From Utricularia gibba (lineage: Eukaryota > Streptophyta > Magnoliopsida > Lamiales > Lentibulariaceae), in assembly GCA_002189035.1 (NCBI GenBank), contig NEEC01000019.1, positions 1,240,001 through 1,304,000 of the forward strand: a stretch of 64,000 nucleotides of DNA, written 5' to 3'. Shown piece by piece: positions 31,188 through 44,110 of the stretch. A program made the position numbers and the translations under genes. Each line of letters begins with the position of its first letter. The stretch's first letter is position 1. The notes under the pieces are model-generated. The model was not told where the DNA came from. It made no database searches and saw nothing but the letters and a program-made list of their open reading frames with translations.

Positions 31188-32749
31188 TCAAACACCTGCC
31201 ATTTTCATATCATTTGCTACTGCCTCCAGCTTCTCACTTAGGCCTGCCTTTTGATATCCAGCACACAGCAAGTCATAAGTGGATCTCCTCATTACAAAAG
31301 CATCTCTTGCACTCTCCAAAAAAGCCTCTAATCTATCATAAGCTTCATTTCTGAAGTAGCAGTCGATGATCTTCTCAACCACCTCCACACTACTAAATGA
31401 AATACCATTATTAAGCATCCTTTTCACGCTCGATTCGACATCATCAACGTGATCTTTGTCCGAATACAATGATATTACCGAGCTATGAAACAAGGATAGC
31501 GTATTGGCATTTTGGGTAGTTCCTGTCAACAGCTTCAGTATTTCTTCTATCCCTTCCACCCGTCCTTGCTGCTGATACAACCTCACGATTTTGGTGGTCA
31601 TGTTTTCGTCAAGAGCAATACCTGAATCAACTGAAGCTTTTAAAATCTCTTCCAACTTGGCAAAGTCTTTCTTCTTATAGAACGCCTTTACCAAGTTGTT
31701 TAAAATGTTTTCAGTGGGCACTAAACCTGCTGCCACCATTTCCTCATAGTAAGTTCCAGCTTCAATGAACTTGTTCAATTTTACACAGCACTGAATGAGG
31801 GAGTCATACATTTGAACATCATCAGTAAACCCACAGTCTCTCCTGGCTGATATCCAAGATTTAACAGCCTCAAAGTCTTTCACTTTTGCATAGTGACTAA
31901 TAAAGGAATCAAATGTGGAAGAATCTGGTCCGTAGTCATCTGAACGCTCCATGATTTCAAACAAGCTTAATGCAGTTAAAAGATTACCTGAAGACAAGCT
32001 CGTTGAGACGAGATAATTGAATAGCATAGTTGTTGGTTTGGTGCCCAGAGCCTCAACTGAAGTGAAAACAAGCAATGCTAGAGGGAGATTCCCAACCCTT
32101 TCACAAAGGGATAGCAGCTCAATGTAAGAATCACTTTTCATGTTACCTTTTCTCAGTTTCTCTAACTTCCACTCCAGAACCTGCTCAGAATAAACCAACA
32201 GAATGTCTGCCAATGTCATAATTAAAATACAGAAAAAAAAACAGAATCATAAGAATTCCCAGAAACACAAAATCTTTCCAGGAAAAAAACACGAATTAAA
32301 GTGAACAATCCTGAAAGAACCAGCCTCAAAATTCAATTTTGTGATTATACTAAAGTTCCTCAGTGTGCCTAGACAGATAAGGATTAGCGCGATCCCATTG
32401 CATCATTTAGATATTTTGTTTCCACCAATTGAAGTTAAATAGGGAATTCAATTACCAGCGTAGCTTTCTGGGGGGCAGAATCATGGAGTGAAACGACAAG
32501 GGAAGGCCATGGGAACTCATTCGAATCGGATGGGAACTCGGAATCGAGGGTAGCCTTGATTCTCGAATCCGGAGCATCGATAAGCTTCTGAAGCAGACCG
32601 GATTCCGAAGACGCAGCGACGGAATGGTTTCTGCGGGTATCAATAACTAGCGGGACACGACAGCATTCTTCAACAATCGGAAACGCTCTCTGCGCTCGGA
32701 GAATGGCCAACGCTGCCCTGACGCGAGCAGCCGCCATGGACCTCGTCAC
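31188..32749 (-). CDS. P-class pentatricopeptide repeat protein, probably mitochondrial
   Basis: Two minus-strand exons (32456-32749 and 31188-32180) join in phase 0 to 428 residues. PPR proteins bind organellar RNA and act in its processing, stability or translation. The N-terminus is Arg/Ala-rich without acidic residues (MTRSMAAARVRAALAILRAQ), typical of a mitochondrial presequence. The block SAPQKATL joins VLEWKLEKLRKGN across the intron, as in related mitochondrial PPRs. About seven degenerate 35-residue repeats follow (for example YIELLSLCERVGNLPLALLV and YDSLIQCCVKLNKFIEAGTY). No E, DYW or SMR domain is present, so it is a P-class member. It is intact. Its start lies 224 bp from the stop of the next minus-strand gene. 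Confidence 0.88.
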
Positions 32750-32973
32750 GCAGCTCTAACCATAATTATATGAACCCCCGCCAGGGTTAGATAATTTCAT
32801 CAGTAAAAATATACAATTTTATTAAAATATAATTTAAAAAACGAATATCATAACCATTTCGTAAAATAAATATTTTTAAAATGTTTATTAATTCTGAAAA
32901 AAAAAAAACCTGTTGAGAACTGGTAGCAGGTCTTCTACTGGTGTAATACAACAAAATGGAATGAAAGGAGATG

Positions 32974-35719
32974 TTAAACACTCAATCCAGAGTTCAACAC
33001 CGCGGTAACTTCTCCGATGATATGTACAGGGCGACCGTCGAACAGGGAAGAAAGGGTGGCCTCACAGAGCTTCTTCAGCTCCCTGGTTTTCGTGATGGCT
33101 GCTTCCTGCAACATCATCCACTTCAACATATAAGAGAGTACACCAACAAGGAGCAATGCCGGTCGCCTAGTGGAGTGTGTATTATGAATGCAATGTGTTG
33201 TCTTCTGCAACCAGAAAGAGAGCTAGCAGTTGCAAGAGAACTTACTTGTTTTGGCCATGAAGAGGTCAAGGAATTTTGCAACTCCAAGCGTTTAGCATAT
33301 ATTTCATTCAGTCCATCCTTCAACTTAACCTCATGTTGTTTCTTTTCCTCCAGTGTATTTACGAGACGGTCGAAAAATCTGGAACTCCGGTGAACAATTA
33401 ATCCAGATGGCATAATGCCAAGCAAATGGATTGAGGGAAAGCGATCCATTGTATTAAGGTAACTTTTAGCACATTTTGAGAAGCAAACAAAAGGGTGCAG
33501 CACAATGCAAGAGCATGAATAATACCTTCGGGAGTTGAGTATCATGATGAGGTCAAGGGTTTTCCGGTTTGTCAACAGTGATACAGCTGAAGAGATCACA
33601 GACAGCATGCCATGAATTGAATCGGGACTGTATTGCTGGAGCACCAATGGAGCTACTGAATGGACCCGATGTTGTAGGGACAATGTTTCTCCATTTGTCA
33701 TTTCAAGCAATCTTTGGTTTAAAAAGGCTTCAACCTGGTAACAGTATTTCAAGTTAAGTAATGCTGAAAATTGACAAAACAGATAAAAACAAGATTTCTG
33801 TGTCTTAATTCGTAAATTGATTCGAACCTCAAATAAATCATCAAGAATGTTATTCCTGTACTCAGTTTCCATTAGTTGACTACGGTCAGAAATAATCCCA
33901 GGTGCATCAGTTCCCGGATGATTTTCGAACCCAGTATTTGTCAAAGTGCTTAACAAAAGAGCATCTTCATGTTCAGTTGCTGAAGGATTGAGATCATTCA
34001 CATCCCACGAAATTCCAGATGATGAGAGATCTGGATCCTTGTGCAGAGGGGAATTTGGCTGTGCATCACTAACATTAACCATTTCAAATGGACCTAATCC
34101 ATGGTCATTATCGTCAACTTCTACAGTGCCAATATCCCAATCAATCTGCGAGCTGTCAACCGTAATATCCCAATCGATGGTATCATTCACCATATCTGCT
34201 GCCCCTGCAGGGTTTGCGGTTTCGTCATTACAAACTTGAGAAGTGATAGCACCTAGGACCTCTGGACTTGGAGAAGCACTGAGAGAAGGGGGAGTCTCAC
34301 GGACAGAAAACAAATTTGGCAGCACTGGAACGGGCGTTTGCTGCAAAAAACATAGGAAACGAAGTTGTGTCGTACAAGTAAACATGCCTGTCGTTTTAAC
34401 CAATTCAAAAAAAAAACGAATGAATAAAAGAACAGCCTTACACCCTTCTCCGTGTGAGCATCTCTTACAAATGCTGAATAGTACTCAATTGCTCTTGAAA
34501 TTGAGTCACTTCTTAACAACTCCAAAATCTGGTTAAATATTGATGGGAGAGATTTTTTAGCTGATTCTAACAACTCTAACCTCAGATCAATTCCCTGTGG
34601 AGCGACAAATCATGAATGAGTAATTTAAGAATAATGCGATCACAGAAGGTGAAATGGTAGAATAATACAAGAACCTGCAGTCCAAGCTCTTGACAAGCTT
34701 CTGAATATTTCGCTGCTGAAACAGCAGCATTTCTCTTTATTTCAGCTTCCTTTCTCTCTAATTCTGCTAGCTGTTGCTGGAATTTTTGTACTTGCTTCTT
34801 CTGGTATGGACTTCAGATGACAAAGAAATTCTCATTTGAAAACACGATGCAACAGGATAAAAAGCCTATTGATTTCATACGAGGTGATTGCAAATTCTCA
34901 CATATCATAGTTCACATTTTGGACCATTATCTGAGCAGCTTCCCCAAGAAATATATTGTCTTTCTCATATGCATGCACAATCCCCTCCCATTCACCCTGT
35001 ACACATTAAAGAAGAAAATTCTCTGAGAAAGAAGGCAACAGGTTCCCCCACACAAAAGAGACTTCAAGAAAACTTACGGAAACACCTGAAAGCCGACCAA
35101 AAATATTACGGCTTTCTGGAGTGGACTTTAGCAGAATCTCATATATTTGTTTTGCTTCCAAGTAGCTGATACCTGAAAATAAAAAGCCGAAACAAGCATG
35201 CAAATGTTCTACATCATCCCATTATTGCATTAATCTTAGCAACGCGAGTGTTTCTATGCACATTGCATATGATGATCAATGTTCACTGACTGACGCTTTG
35301 GATGTTCGTAACATAAAAAAGCATCAGCGTCGCCATTTTCCAAATTTATGCGACAACCTCGACGAAGCGCTTGTGCTGATGATGGAATTGAAAAGATGAG
35401 AAAGCGAAAATTTTCTAAACAATGAAAACCTTCTGGATCAAGGGTTTGGAAAAAGGGATCGATTTCTTTAGGAAGTAAGGCAAACGACTTCGAAATCCTC
35501 GCCTTCACAGCCGCCATTTTCTTCCTCCAATCCATCGGAATCCTCTTCCGGTCGACCAGCCATTCTTCAATTCAATCACAGCCATCAATCAAATTGAAGA
35601 TCAAAAACCCACAAAAAATGATTTAAAATACCAAAATCTAATCCAAAGGCATAAAAAGCACCTCCAAGTCGCGCAAAGGCGATGTCTATTGGTAGATTAC
35701 GAATCTCATCCTGATTCAT
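32974..35719 (-). CDS. CDK5RAP3: CDK5RAP3/C53 homologue (UFMylation and ER-phagy factor)
   Basis: Ten minus-strand exons join in phase to 552 residues: 35662-35719, 35430-35564, 35078-35172, 34902-34996, 34675-34810, 34442-34594, 33828-34340, 33526-33734, 33246-33378 and 32974-33105. C53 works with UFL1 and DDRGK1 in ribosome UFMylation and binds ATG8 during ER stress. Diagnostic pieces are [19 protein letters not shown] at the N-terminus, [58 protein letters not shown] and [16 protein letters not shown] near the end. The disordered middle holds IDWDI at about 279-283 and 290-294 and ISWDV at about 334-338, the shuffled ATG8-interacting motifs. Coiled-coil stretches flank it. No frameshift is needed. 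Confidence 0.96.
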
Positions 35720-37020
35720 CGTCTTCCGATGGAAATGGCGGCAGCAAAACTGCCCAAAAAGCGCAGACTGCAGAGGGGTACCAAGTTGCTTGGTGTGGCT
35801 CCGACGTGTAAACTCCACGGGCGAGAGAGAAAGCTGCCGAATTGGGCCTGGAGAAATAGATTTTGGGCTTTGGATTAGGCATTGGACTAAATACAGGCCA
35901 TAATGAAGTGAGCTGGGTATAACCAGCCCAATATGAGAATTATTGGGCTGCGCTCCCTCATTTTTTTGGGCCAATCGTACAATGTTTTTAAAATAAAATA
36001 ATATTTTTCCAAAAAAAGAAAGAATATATTTATTTATTTTACTATAAAAACCTTTTTACTGATCGCAAACGTCTCCGATCAGTAAAACTGATTCCCCTTC
36101 TGAGTTCTTACACCTTTTTTTTCGTTTTCTCGCCAATTGTGGTTGCTCTTGCCGAGCTATTTTGGTGTTCTTCTGAGCTGTCATTCTCTTTGATGCTAGA
36201 TTCCGAGCTGGCTGTCTCTGGGATTGGGGGCTCCCGCAGTCGAATAGATCTGGTACTCTCTCAATTCGTTGAATTCGCGCTTTTTCAGGTGATTTAAGGA
36301 GATGCTCTGAAGTGCCCAAGAGTGATGAAGATGTTGCTTTTGTGAGTGTGGGTTTTTCGGGGGAGGAATCTGAAGAGGAGCTATAATTGGTGTTCTTGGT
36401 AGATCAGATTGTGTAACTAGGGGAGCCGTTTGATTCTAATCGGATTTAGTCTAAGGAGCATGATGGAAGTGGAATTGGACTTAATTATCAACGACTGCCG
36501 CAGGTAAAGACGGGTCTGTGAATTCGAAACCCTTATTGCTGAAGAATCAGCATATGAGCAAGAAAGAGAGGCAGATAAACTTCTCGAGCAGGTGTGTGTT
36601 TAGGTGATCTCGTTGTTGAATTTGAAGCTCTATATATTTATGAGATATGTGTCGGTGATCTTTTTTGTGGTTCGTAGTAGTACGTGCTTGACGTACAAAG
36701 CCAAAAGGTTGAAGCAAAATTAGTTCGTAATGCTGATGCTCGCTTAGACTTTGAGATTTTGTGTGTGACTGGTCTCATTTATGGAGGATTCCTATGTTTT
36801 TTTTTTTTTATATGTAAACACTGATTTATGAGTTTGGCCCTGGGTATAAATAGTGAAGACGGAAAAGGAACAAGTTTGTCACAATCATCGTCTGTAAAGT
36901 CTTATTTCCTAGCTCATTTGTCTCTCTCCTCAGGTGAAGCTGAATTGAACTGAGCCTTTTACTGACGAGGGATTGCATTCAAAAGACTGGATAGAGTGGG
37001 AACTTGTGTTGGCTGAAGGA
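35720..37020. promoter_or_regulatory. Divergent region between C53 and the ABHD17-like gene
   Basis: It contains the C53 promoter and the promoter and long 5' UTR of the hydrolase. Donor- and acceptor-like signals (for example CAGGTAAAGA near 36500 and CTCCTCAGGTGAAG near 36930) suggest leader introns. The minus-strand frames at 35720-35974 and 36056-36319 have no family features. I see no additional gene. Confidence 0.45.
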
Positions 37021-38813
37021 ATGGGAGGCGTCACTTCATCCATGGCAGCAAAGTTGGCTTTTTTCCCGCCAATGCCACCAAGCTACAAGCTTGTGACTGA
37101 TGAATTGACGGGCTTATTGCTCTTACACCCTTATCCCCATAGGGAAAATGTTCAGATTCTCAAGCTTGCAACACGCAGGGCCACGGAAATTGTTGCCATG
37201 TACGTGACCTACCCCATGGCTACTTCCACGCTTCTCTATTCTCATGGTAATGCTGCAGATATTGGTCAGATGTACGAGCTCTTTATCGAGCTTAGCATTC
37301 ATCTCAAAGTTAATATCATGGGGTAATTTCCTCTATTCTTCTTATCAATTTAATTGCTGTCAACTATGGGGGTCTAAGATACATTTCTCTTGGGTAGCAT
37401 TCATGTTGGAATACATGGATAAGATTAGTGATCATCTTTATTTTGATGCTGTTAGACATAAATGTCTTCATACACAAAACATAACTAGAAGGTGTGTTGT
37501 TTGTACTTATTCTCCTCAGGTATGATTACTCTGGCTATGGACAGTCATCTGGGAAGGTACTGGAAAACAAATAAAAATGATGAGATTTTACTTTTTTTGT
37601 TCCTTTCCAAGATGCAAGGTGTAAAAGTTCATGAAATCTATTATCGCAGCCAAGTGAGCATAACACCTATGCAGACATAGAAGCTGCATATAAGTGTCTT
37701 GAAGAGTTTTATGGAACCAAGCAAGAAGATGTTATCCTCTATGGTCAGTCTGTTGGTAGCGGCCCTACAGTGGATCTGGCTTCTCGTTTGCCTCGACTTA
37801 AGGCAGTTGTTTTGCATAGTCCTATTTCATCAGGCTTAAGAGTTATGTATCCTGTGAAGCGAACATATTGGTTTGACATCTATAAGGTGAGTATGTTGAT
37901 GGTGAACGCATAGCATATCTATGCATCAATGTTTCCCTGTCAAGTTCTTAGGAAAAAAAAATCGGTCCTCTCTAAAATTCAAGTGATTTTTTTTTTTTTT
38001 TTTTTGCAGAATATCGACAAAATCCCTTGGTGAAGTGTCCTGTTCTAATTATTCATGTAAGTTCTGTCATGAGGCTATATGGGATCAACTTCATTTTCTG
38101 GATTGTCCAGTTTTACGTGAGTATGTTATATGATATTCGGTGTTTAAGAGAGTCTAAACTTGGCAGGTTTCCGCTCTAAACTGTGGGTTTATTCTTTCAG
38201 TTCACTATGCATATTGTGATGTGTAGTATCTTAAACCTTTCATAACCTGCTAGAAGTGAATATCTTTCTTAACTTTTTGCACATTTTGATGGTCGACAAC
38301 ACCGGGTTGTTTCAGGGTACCGCTGACGATGTGGTTGATTTTTCCCATGGAAAACAACTTTACGAACTCTGCCAGGAGAAGTACGAGCCCCTTTGGATAA
38401 AGGGAGGCAACCACTGCAACTTAGAGCTGTACCCGGAGTACATCAAGCACCTGAAAAAGTTCATAACATACGTTGAGAAGCCTTTGTCGGTGAGGAAGTA
38501 TTCAAGACACAGTGTAGACCGTTCCGACCAGTTCCGAAGCACTTTTACCAGCATGGGGACTCCCAGAAACAGCACAGATCAGCGAGAGAAGCCTAGACGC
38601 AGCATTGACAAACCCAAAGTGTTGGAATTCAAGTTCCATAGCAGCAACAACAGATTCTCCAAACAGAAGCTGTCACTGGATCAACTGGATCGATCGAGAA
38701 GAAGTGTAGAATACCACCTCGAGAAGCCGAGGAGAAGCACCAGCATTGAGTTCGAGTTTGAGAAAGCCCGGAAAAGCATGGACTGGATGGATAGGCTCCG
38801 GCCAACTAATTGA
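37021..38813 (+). CDS. ABHD17-like alpha/beta hydrolase (apparent 1-bp frameshift)
   Basis: Five exons are 37021-37322, 37520-37556, 37650-37886, 38010-38056 and 38316-38813. Relatives in animals are acyl-protein thioesterases that remove palmitate from membrane proteins. The fold is clear: [32 protein letters not shown], the nucleophile elbow [11 protein letters not shown] (Ser about 147), [13 protein letters not shown] (acid near 212) and GGNHCNLE (His about 241). Exon 4 reads NIDKIP and then TGG TGA. Adding one C to the CCC at 38024-38026 gives the family sequence [13 protein letters not shown] and a total of 373 residues. The C-terminal 100 residues form a basic tail with repeated RRS and KPRRS motifs. 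MGG at the start may allow N-myristoylation. The ATG at 37021 is the first with conserved sequence. Confidence 0.9.
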
Positions 38814-39354
38814 GGCATCCTGTGATGGCTGAAGAAGCAAGTTGCAAGACATTGAGGTTTGGGGTTGACTGGTATACATCTTGGGTTGGTTCCATTCACT
38901 AGCCAAATTCAACACCACCACTCCCTTACATTAGAGTCTTGTTCCATATGTATGTTGCTTCCAAGTTCCACCATTACATGGATCATTTTAGCGTATCTTG
39001 TATTAACTTTGCTCCATATGCAATAAACAATCATTTTAGCATACCTACCTCTATGATTTCAGGCTGTCCTACAATCACATAATGGGACTGAAAATTTTGC
39101 TAGTTGAGTGAGCTCTTTATCTTCTCTTGTTTGTGGGTTTTTCAGGATATGTTGTTGAATCAACATCCAGTTTCACAGCACTGATGCGGCTGTTGATGGG
39201 TACAGCATATAAATTTTGTCGTGTTTCTGTGTTTGCCAGCTCATGGGAAGTCGAGTTCAACTTAAATTGTATAAACCGTCTGCGTCAAGATTCCTTCTTT
39301 ATATGATTTCATACAACAAAGAAGCTGCATACGAGGAAAAAACCATCTACTCTC
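38814..39354. other. Spacer between ABHD17-like and PYD1 genes
   Basis: 3' UTR of the hydrolase followed by the promoter and leader of PYD1. There is no open frame of note. Confidence 0.5.
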
Positions 39355-41471
39355 ATGGCGTCGCTTAGATTCCCCGGCCTGATGACCACCCCAGTTGCTA
39401 ATTCTCCACGGCGGCGAAGTCGGGTTGGATTCAGAATATTCGCCCAGAGTGGTGATTCGGAGCCTGATCTTAGCGTCACAGTCAACGGCTTGAAGATGCC
39501 TAATCCCTTTGTGATCGGGTCAGGTCCACCGGGAACGAATTACACCGTCATGAAGCGGGCTTTCGATGAAGGATGGGGTGCCGTTATAGCTAAAACGGTG
39601 ACATTTTCCTCTTCCTACTCCCTAAGACTTCAGTTGACTGTTTGAAGGAATCACTCATAATTTTTGCCATGGTTTAATGACTTTTTGAAGTTGGGAAATA
39701 GAAGTTGCTTATATGAATCTGAAATCCAAATGCTGTTTTTTCGATGAGATCATTGAGTAGAATGTTGTAGTGGCAGAACATGCTGCAGGGAACTGTGGAA
39801 CTGCAGAAGCTATTAGTTTTTGTTCCTTGATTCTTCTACTAGCCATGAAAGGAAAGGCTTTTGATCATGAAAAAAAAATGTGATACAGGTTTCTCTGGAT
39901 GCTGCTAAGGTCATCAATGTAACTCCTCGATATGCAAGGTTGCGGGCAGGAGCGAACGGCTCAGCCAAGGGGCAAATTATAGGTTGGCAGAACATTGAGC
40001 TGATAAGTGATCGGCCTCTGGAAACAATGTTGATGGAGTTTAAAAAGCTGAAAGAAGAGTATCCAGACAGGATACTAATCGCTTCCATCATGGAAGAATA
40101 CAACAAAGATGCATGGCATGAGCTTATAGATAGAGTCGAGCAGACTGGAGTTGTAAGTTCATAGTTACTCTCTAGACCTGTGCTGTTCATTTCTCTATGG
40201 GATTTTTGAAATCTTGGGGTGCTATCAGGATGCTATAGAGATCAACTTTTCATGTCCCCATGGCATGCCAGAGCGTAAGATGGGTGCAGCCGTTGGCCAA
40301 GATTGTGACTTGTTAGAGGAAGTTTGTGGATGGATTAACGAGAAGGCATCCATCCCTGTATGGGCTAAAATGACTCCAAACATCACTGACATTGCATTGG
40401 TATGCTTTTCCTTTTCATTTTCTCGGTACAAAATAATGGTGTTCTGCATGGCATGTGCTTATAGCTTGCATATTTGGGTTCCTCGTGATTTCCCAAGACA
40501 TGTTTAATCTTTACTTGAGCTAGAAGCTGCAGCTACCCACTTAACCTTTCTCACATCACTTTTCTTCTCTGCATCATTATTTTAGTTTGCTTCATTTTCA
40601 GGCCGCTAAAGTCTCCTTGAAGAATGGATGTGAGGGGGTTTCTGCAATCAACACCATCATGAGTGTGATGGGAATTAATCTAGACACACTGCGGCCTGAA
40701 CCATGTGTGGAGGGGTAAGCATTTGTTTCTTCTATCAGAAAACTCATGGTTTCAATGGCGTTTGTTCTTCTGTAGCCACAAACTGATGTAACTTGATAAG
40801 CAACCAGCATGCCACTTACCCGTTTTCTTCGATTTCAACTTAGATACTCAACACCTGGAGGCTACTCCGCAAAGGCAGTCCATCCTATCGCACTGGCAAA
40901 GGTGATGAGCATCGCCCGGATGATCAAGAATGATTTCCCAGATGGAGATCGTTCCCTCTCCGCTATCGGAGGTGTAGAAACGGGTGCTGATGCTGCAGAG
41001 TTCATTCTTCTTGGAGCTAATACAGTTCAGGTTCGACACCAGTAAGCTGTTTTCTGAAGCTCACCATGGAAGAAAACCTTCATGTCCCAGCTCAACTGTT
41101 GTTGTCTACCTTTCTCCAGGTCTGCACAGGTGTGATGATGCACGGATACGGCCTCGTCAAGAAGCTCTCCTCTGAACTCCAAGAATTCATGAAAAAACAC
41201 AACTTCTCATCCATAGAGGATTTCAGAGGGTACACAACACACTCACACACACACAGAAATTTAACCCTGCAAATTTTGGCTTCCTGAGATTCAGACCTTG
41301 ACATTTCCGAGCAGGGCTTCCTTGGACTACTTCACAACGCACACCGATCTCGTGAGACGACAGCAAGAAGCCGTCCGCGAAAGGAAGGCTACCAAGAAAG
41401 GGCTGCAATCAGACAAAGACTGGACCGGAGATGGCTTTGTTAAAGAGACAGAGAGCATGGTCTCCAACTGA
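39355..41471 (+). CDS. PYD1: Dihydropyrimidine dehydrogenase (NADP+), plastidial
   Basis: Seven exons (39355-39597, 39889-40152, 40229-40399, 40602-40714, 40844-41030, 41120-41229, 41315-41471) join in phase to 414 residues. It catalyses the first step of uracil and thymine breakdown, reducing them to dihydropyrimidines with NADPH. The Arg/Ser/Pro-rich first 32 residues look like a plastid transit peptide. The FMN-binding barrel includes NPFVIGSGPPGTNYTVMKRA, AIEINFSCPHGMPERKMGA, PVWAKMTPNITDI, INTIMSVMGIN, LSAIGGVETGADAAEFILLG and VQVCTGVMMHGYGLV. The C-terminal KDWTGDGFVKETESMVSN is the plant PYD1 ending. It lacks the N-terminal Fe-S and NADPH domains of the mammalian fused enzyme, as is normal for plant PYD1. 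The gene is intact. Confidence 0.97.
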
Positions 41472-43112
41472 TTGGTGAGTGGCATGCTTGTCTTCTTACC
41501 AGAGAAGGCATGTTTTTACAGAACAGTAGCATGAATAATGAATGTGGTCCCTGTGACTTTGTAAGATGAGTGTACTGATGTTGCATGCAAAACCATCTTC
41601 GTTGCATCTTCACCTTTGGTTTGATCCCCAACCAGTGGACTGTTTCAAAGTGCTGGAGCAGAAGCATTCAGCTGCCATTCTGATCAGTACTCAAATACAC
41701 ACAGAAAACTCCTCAGGTCATCCCAATGTTCAAGTCTGGACTCCGGAGGAGCCAAATTATTTGGGCCTTATTATGTTAGTTCTACTAGGCCGAGCCCAGC
41801 CCAATATCCTTGCAACTGACGGTTGCAGCGTTGACGTGGAGAAATAAGTTTTTATGATTAATTTGATAAGATGTTTTAATTTACTCAATATTAAATACGA
41901 ATAAAATTAATTTACGTAAAAAATGAATAATTTGAAAAATATGTATATGTTTGATAAAAAAAATTATAAATAATATTATCAAAATATTTAATAAAAATAA
42001 CTATAAAATAATATTATATTTTACCATTATAAGATTAATTCATGTTTCATCCTTAATAAAATTTTAAATAATAAAATTATTAGAATATATTTTCAATGAT
42101 ATTAAATATCATTATTTATCACATATGTAATTAAAAATATTATTTAATATAAAATAATTTTTATATCTTAATGTTGTATAAAATAAAATAAAATATAAAA
42201 TCGTAAAGATTAAATATCTAAAATGAATAAGAAACAATAAAGACCATGTATTCAACAAAAGTTTTAGGAAGGGCGGTTGAAAGTAACTAAGGCAACCATA
42301 AGTTAGTTGACAAGTAGTAGGTTTGTAGGAGTTAAAGTAACCGTATAAACTGTCCAACAGGACCACAAGGGCACAATGTTTGATTATTTTATTAATTTAT
42401 TTGGTCTGAACGTATTTGGATTGTATAACTTATCAAAATGTGTCCAAAATCTCATACTCACAAGTCATGATTGGAAAACGACAAAATGGAGGCATCTTTT
42501 TCCATTCCACAGTATGTGTATGTGTATGTATATCCCTGCAGCTGCTGCAATTATTATGAAGAAGAAGGGAAACCATAACTTAAATGGAATTATTCAATAA
42601 AACAACAAAATTCAAGAACCCTGAATTCAGACAAGGAAAACAAATTCTTTTTTTTTTGGTCTACTTATATATCTATACTATTTACATATTAATACTTATA
42701 TTCATTAAATATCAAACGTTATATATGATTGAGTATATACTTACACCATTCTTAGGATTAATATTACATTATCAACTGTTCATCAAATTAATGTTTATAG
42801 ACATTAAGTTGAATAAGATGGGGATATTAGGTTTGGTTTTCCCTAACTGCCGGCAAGGCTAGCCACACCGAAAACCAGCATCTCGCTCTCAGTCTCAGCA
42901 CAGAGCCGTGAGCCCGGCCGCATACTGCCAACTTCCTTATCCGGGGACATGGCATCAATGCCTTTGCCTACGCTCTCTCGTATTATTCTATTCTATTCGT
43001 TCATGAGCGCGATGTGAGATTTTTTGTGCATTTTGCTGGGGCAACAGCCTCCTCCCCTCGCCCCAAACCCTCGAACCGGCAGCAGTCACTCATACATAGG
43101 ATCGAATCATAT

Positions 43113-43285
43113 TGTTGAAATTAAGGATTTGATAATGGAACGAGTATATGTAAAGTTCAAATAAACAAAAAACATATATTATATTAAAAAAATTAAATTA
43201 AATCAATTACTATTAATTCAAAATTTTTTATATAATTAATTATTTCACTTTTATTTTCCAATACGAAATCAATTGTTATAATACG
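43113..43285. repeat. Dispersed A+T-rich repeat A, copy 2
   Basis: It reads ATTGTTGAAATTAAGGATTT, then GATAATGGAACGAGTATATG, an ATATTATATTAAAAAAATTAA segment, TTACTATTAATTC and TTTTTTATATAATTAATTATTT, ending near CAATACGAAATCAATTG. The order matches the other copies listed as repeat A. Confidence 0.65.
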
Positions 43286-44026
43286 TATCATCATCTCCTC
43301 ATCGTTTGAGGATGCAAGAAAAGCACAGGGTTGGATTAGAAGCAGCGAGCAGGGGACAAGATGCGAAGAGGGACACGGGATCTGTGGTTGAAAACCCGCG
43401 ATTGACTTGTCCATTTATCTTGTGAAATAAATTAGCAACTGACCACCCTTCTTCATTACCTTCAACCACCTCTCCTTTCTGCCTTCCCCCCACATGTCCC
43501 CCGCGTCTTGTGTTGTCTTCATGAATGGACCTGTCATGGTTCCCTAGAAATGGAATTTTCTAAATAAATGAAAGTGAACTTATTATTATTATTATGATTT
43601 ATAAAATAATTATGGTTATTTTGAATTATTTTATGCATTTAGTAGGATAGTTTAATTAATAATTTATTTATAATTGGATAAATATATATTTAAAATAAAT
43701 AAAAATTAGAACTTGTTTGTTTAAGAAAAATGGTATGAGAGAATAATTTTGATCAATATTATTGAAATGATTATATAAATATTTTATAATTATGTATTTA
43801 TTTTTAAAAAATATTTCTCAACAAATGTGTATTTTCAATTATTTGATAATTGAAAATTATATATACACAAGCCTACCAGGTACCAAATTACTGAAAAAAT
43901 ATTATGATGAAAACGAAATAATACAAACTGAATGGACCAATCAGATACAGTTGCCAATAATGATGTCTTTAATTTTGTTTTTTTTTTTCTGTGTTTTTAT
44001 GTCTACTGTACTCACGCCTACCTCCT

Positions 44027-44034
44027 TATATAAA
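44027..44034 (+). promoter_or_regulatory. TATA box of the bHLH gene
   Basis: TATATAAA lies 77-84 bp upstream of the bHLH start codon, preceded by a C/T-rich stretch. This is the expected core promoter position. Confidence 0.65.
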
Positions 44035-44110
44035 CCTCTGAATCCTCTCCGGTCTTTCCCATTCCTCCACCCATCCCCTTGACTCAGAAGCTCTCCAGCA
44101 GAACAAGCAG

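Larger units (their letters stand above)
41472..44110. other. Intergenic region with repeats, upstream of the bHLH gene
   Basis: About 2.6 kb. The first 400 bases are PYD1 3' flank; 41850-42240 and 42600-42800 are extremely A+T-rich, and 42660-42790 loosely resembles repeat B. A less A+T-rich block at 42840-43110 is followed by repeat A copy 2. The rest is presumably the bHLH promoter. No coding exon is supported. Confidence 0.45.

Noticed and set aside
33123-34403. 426-codon minus ORF in the C53 gene taken as one exon
   Set aside because: It reads through introns; homology and phases require exons 7 to 9 to be spliced separately.
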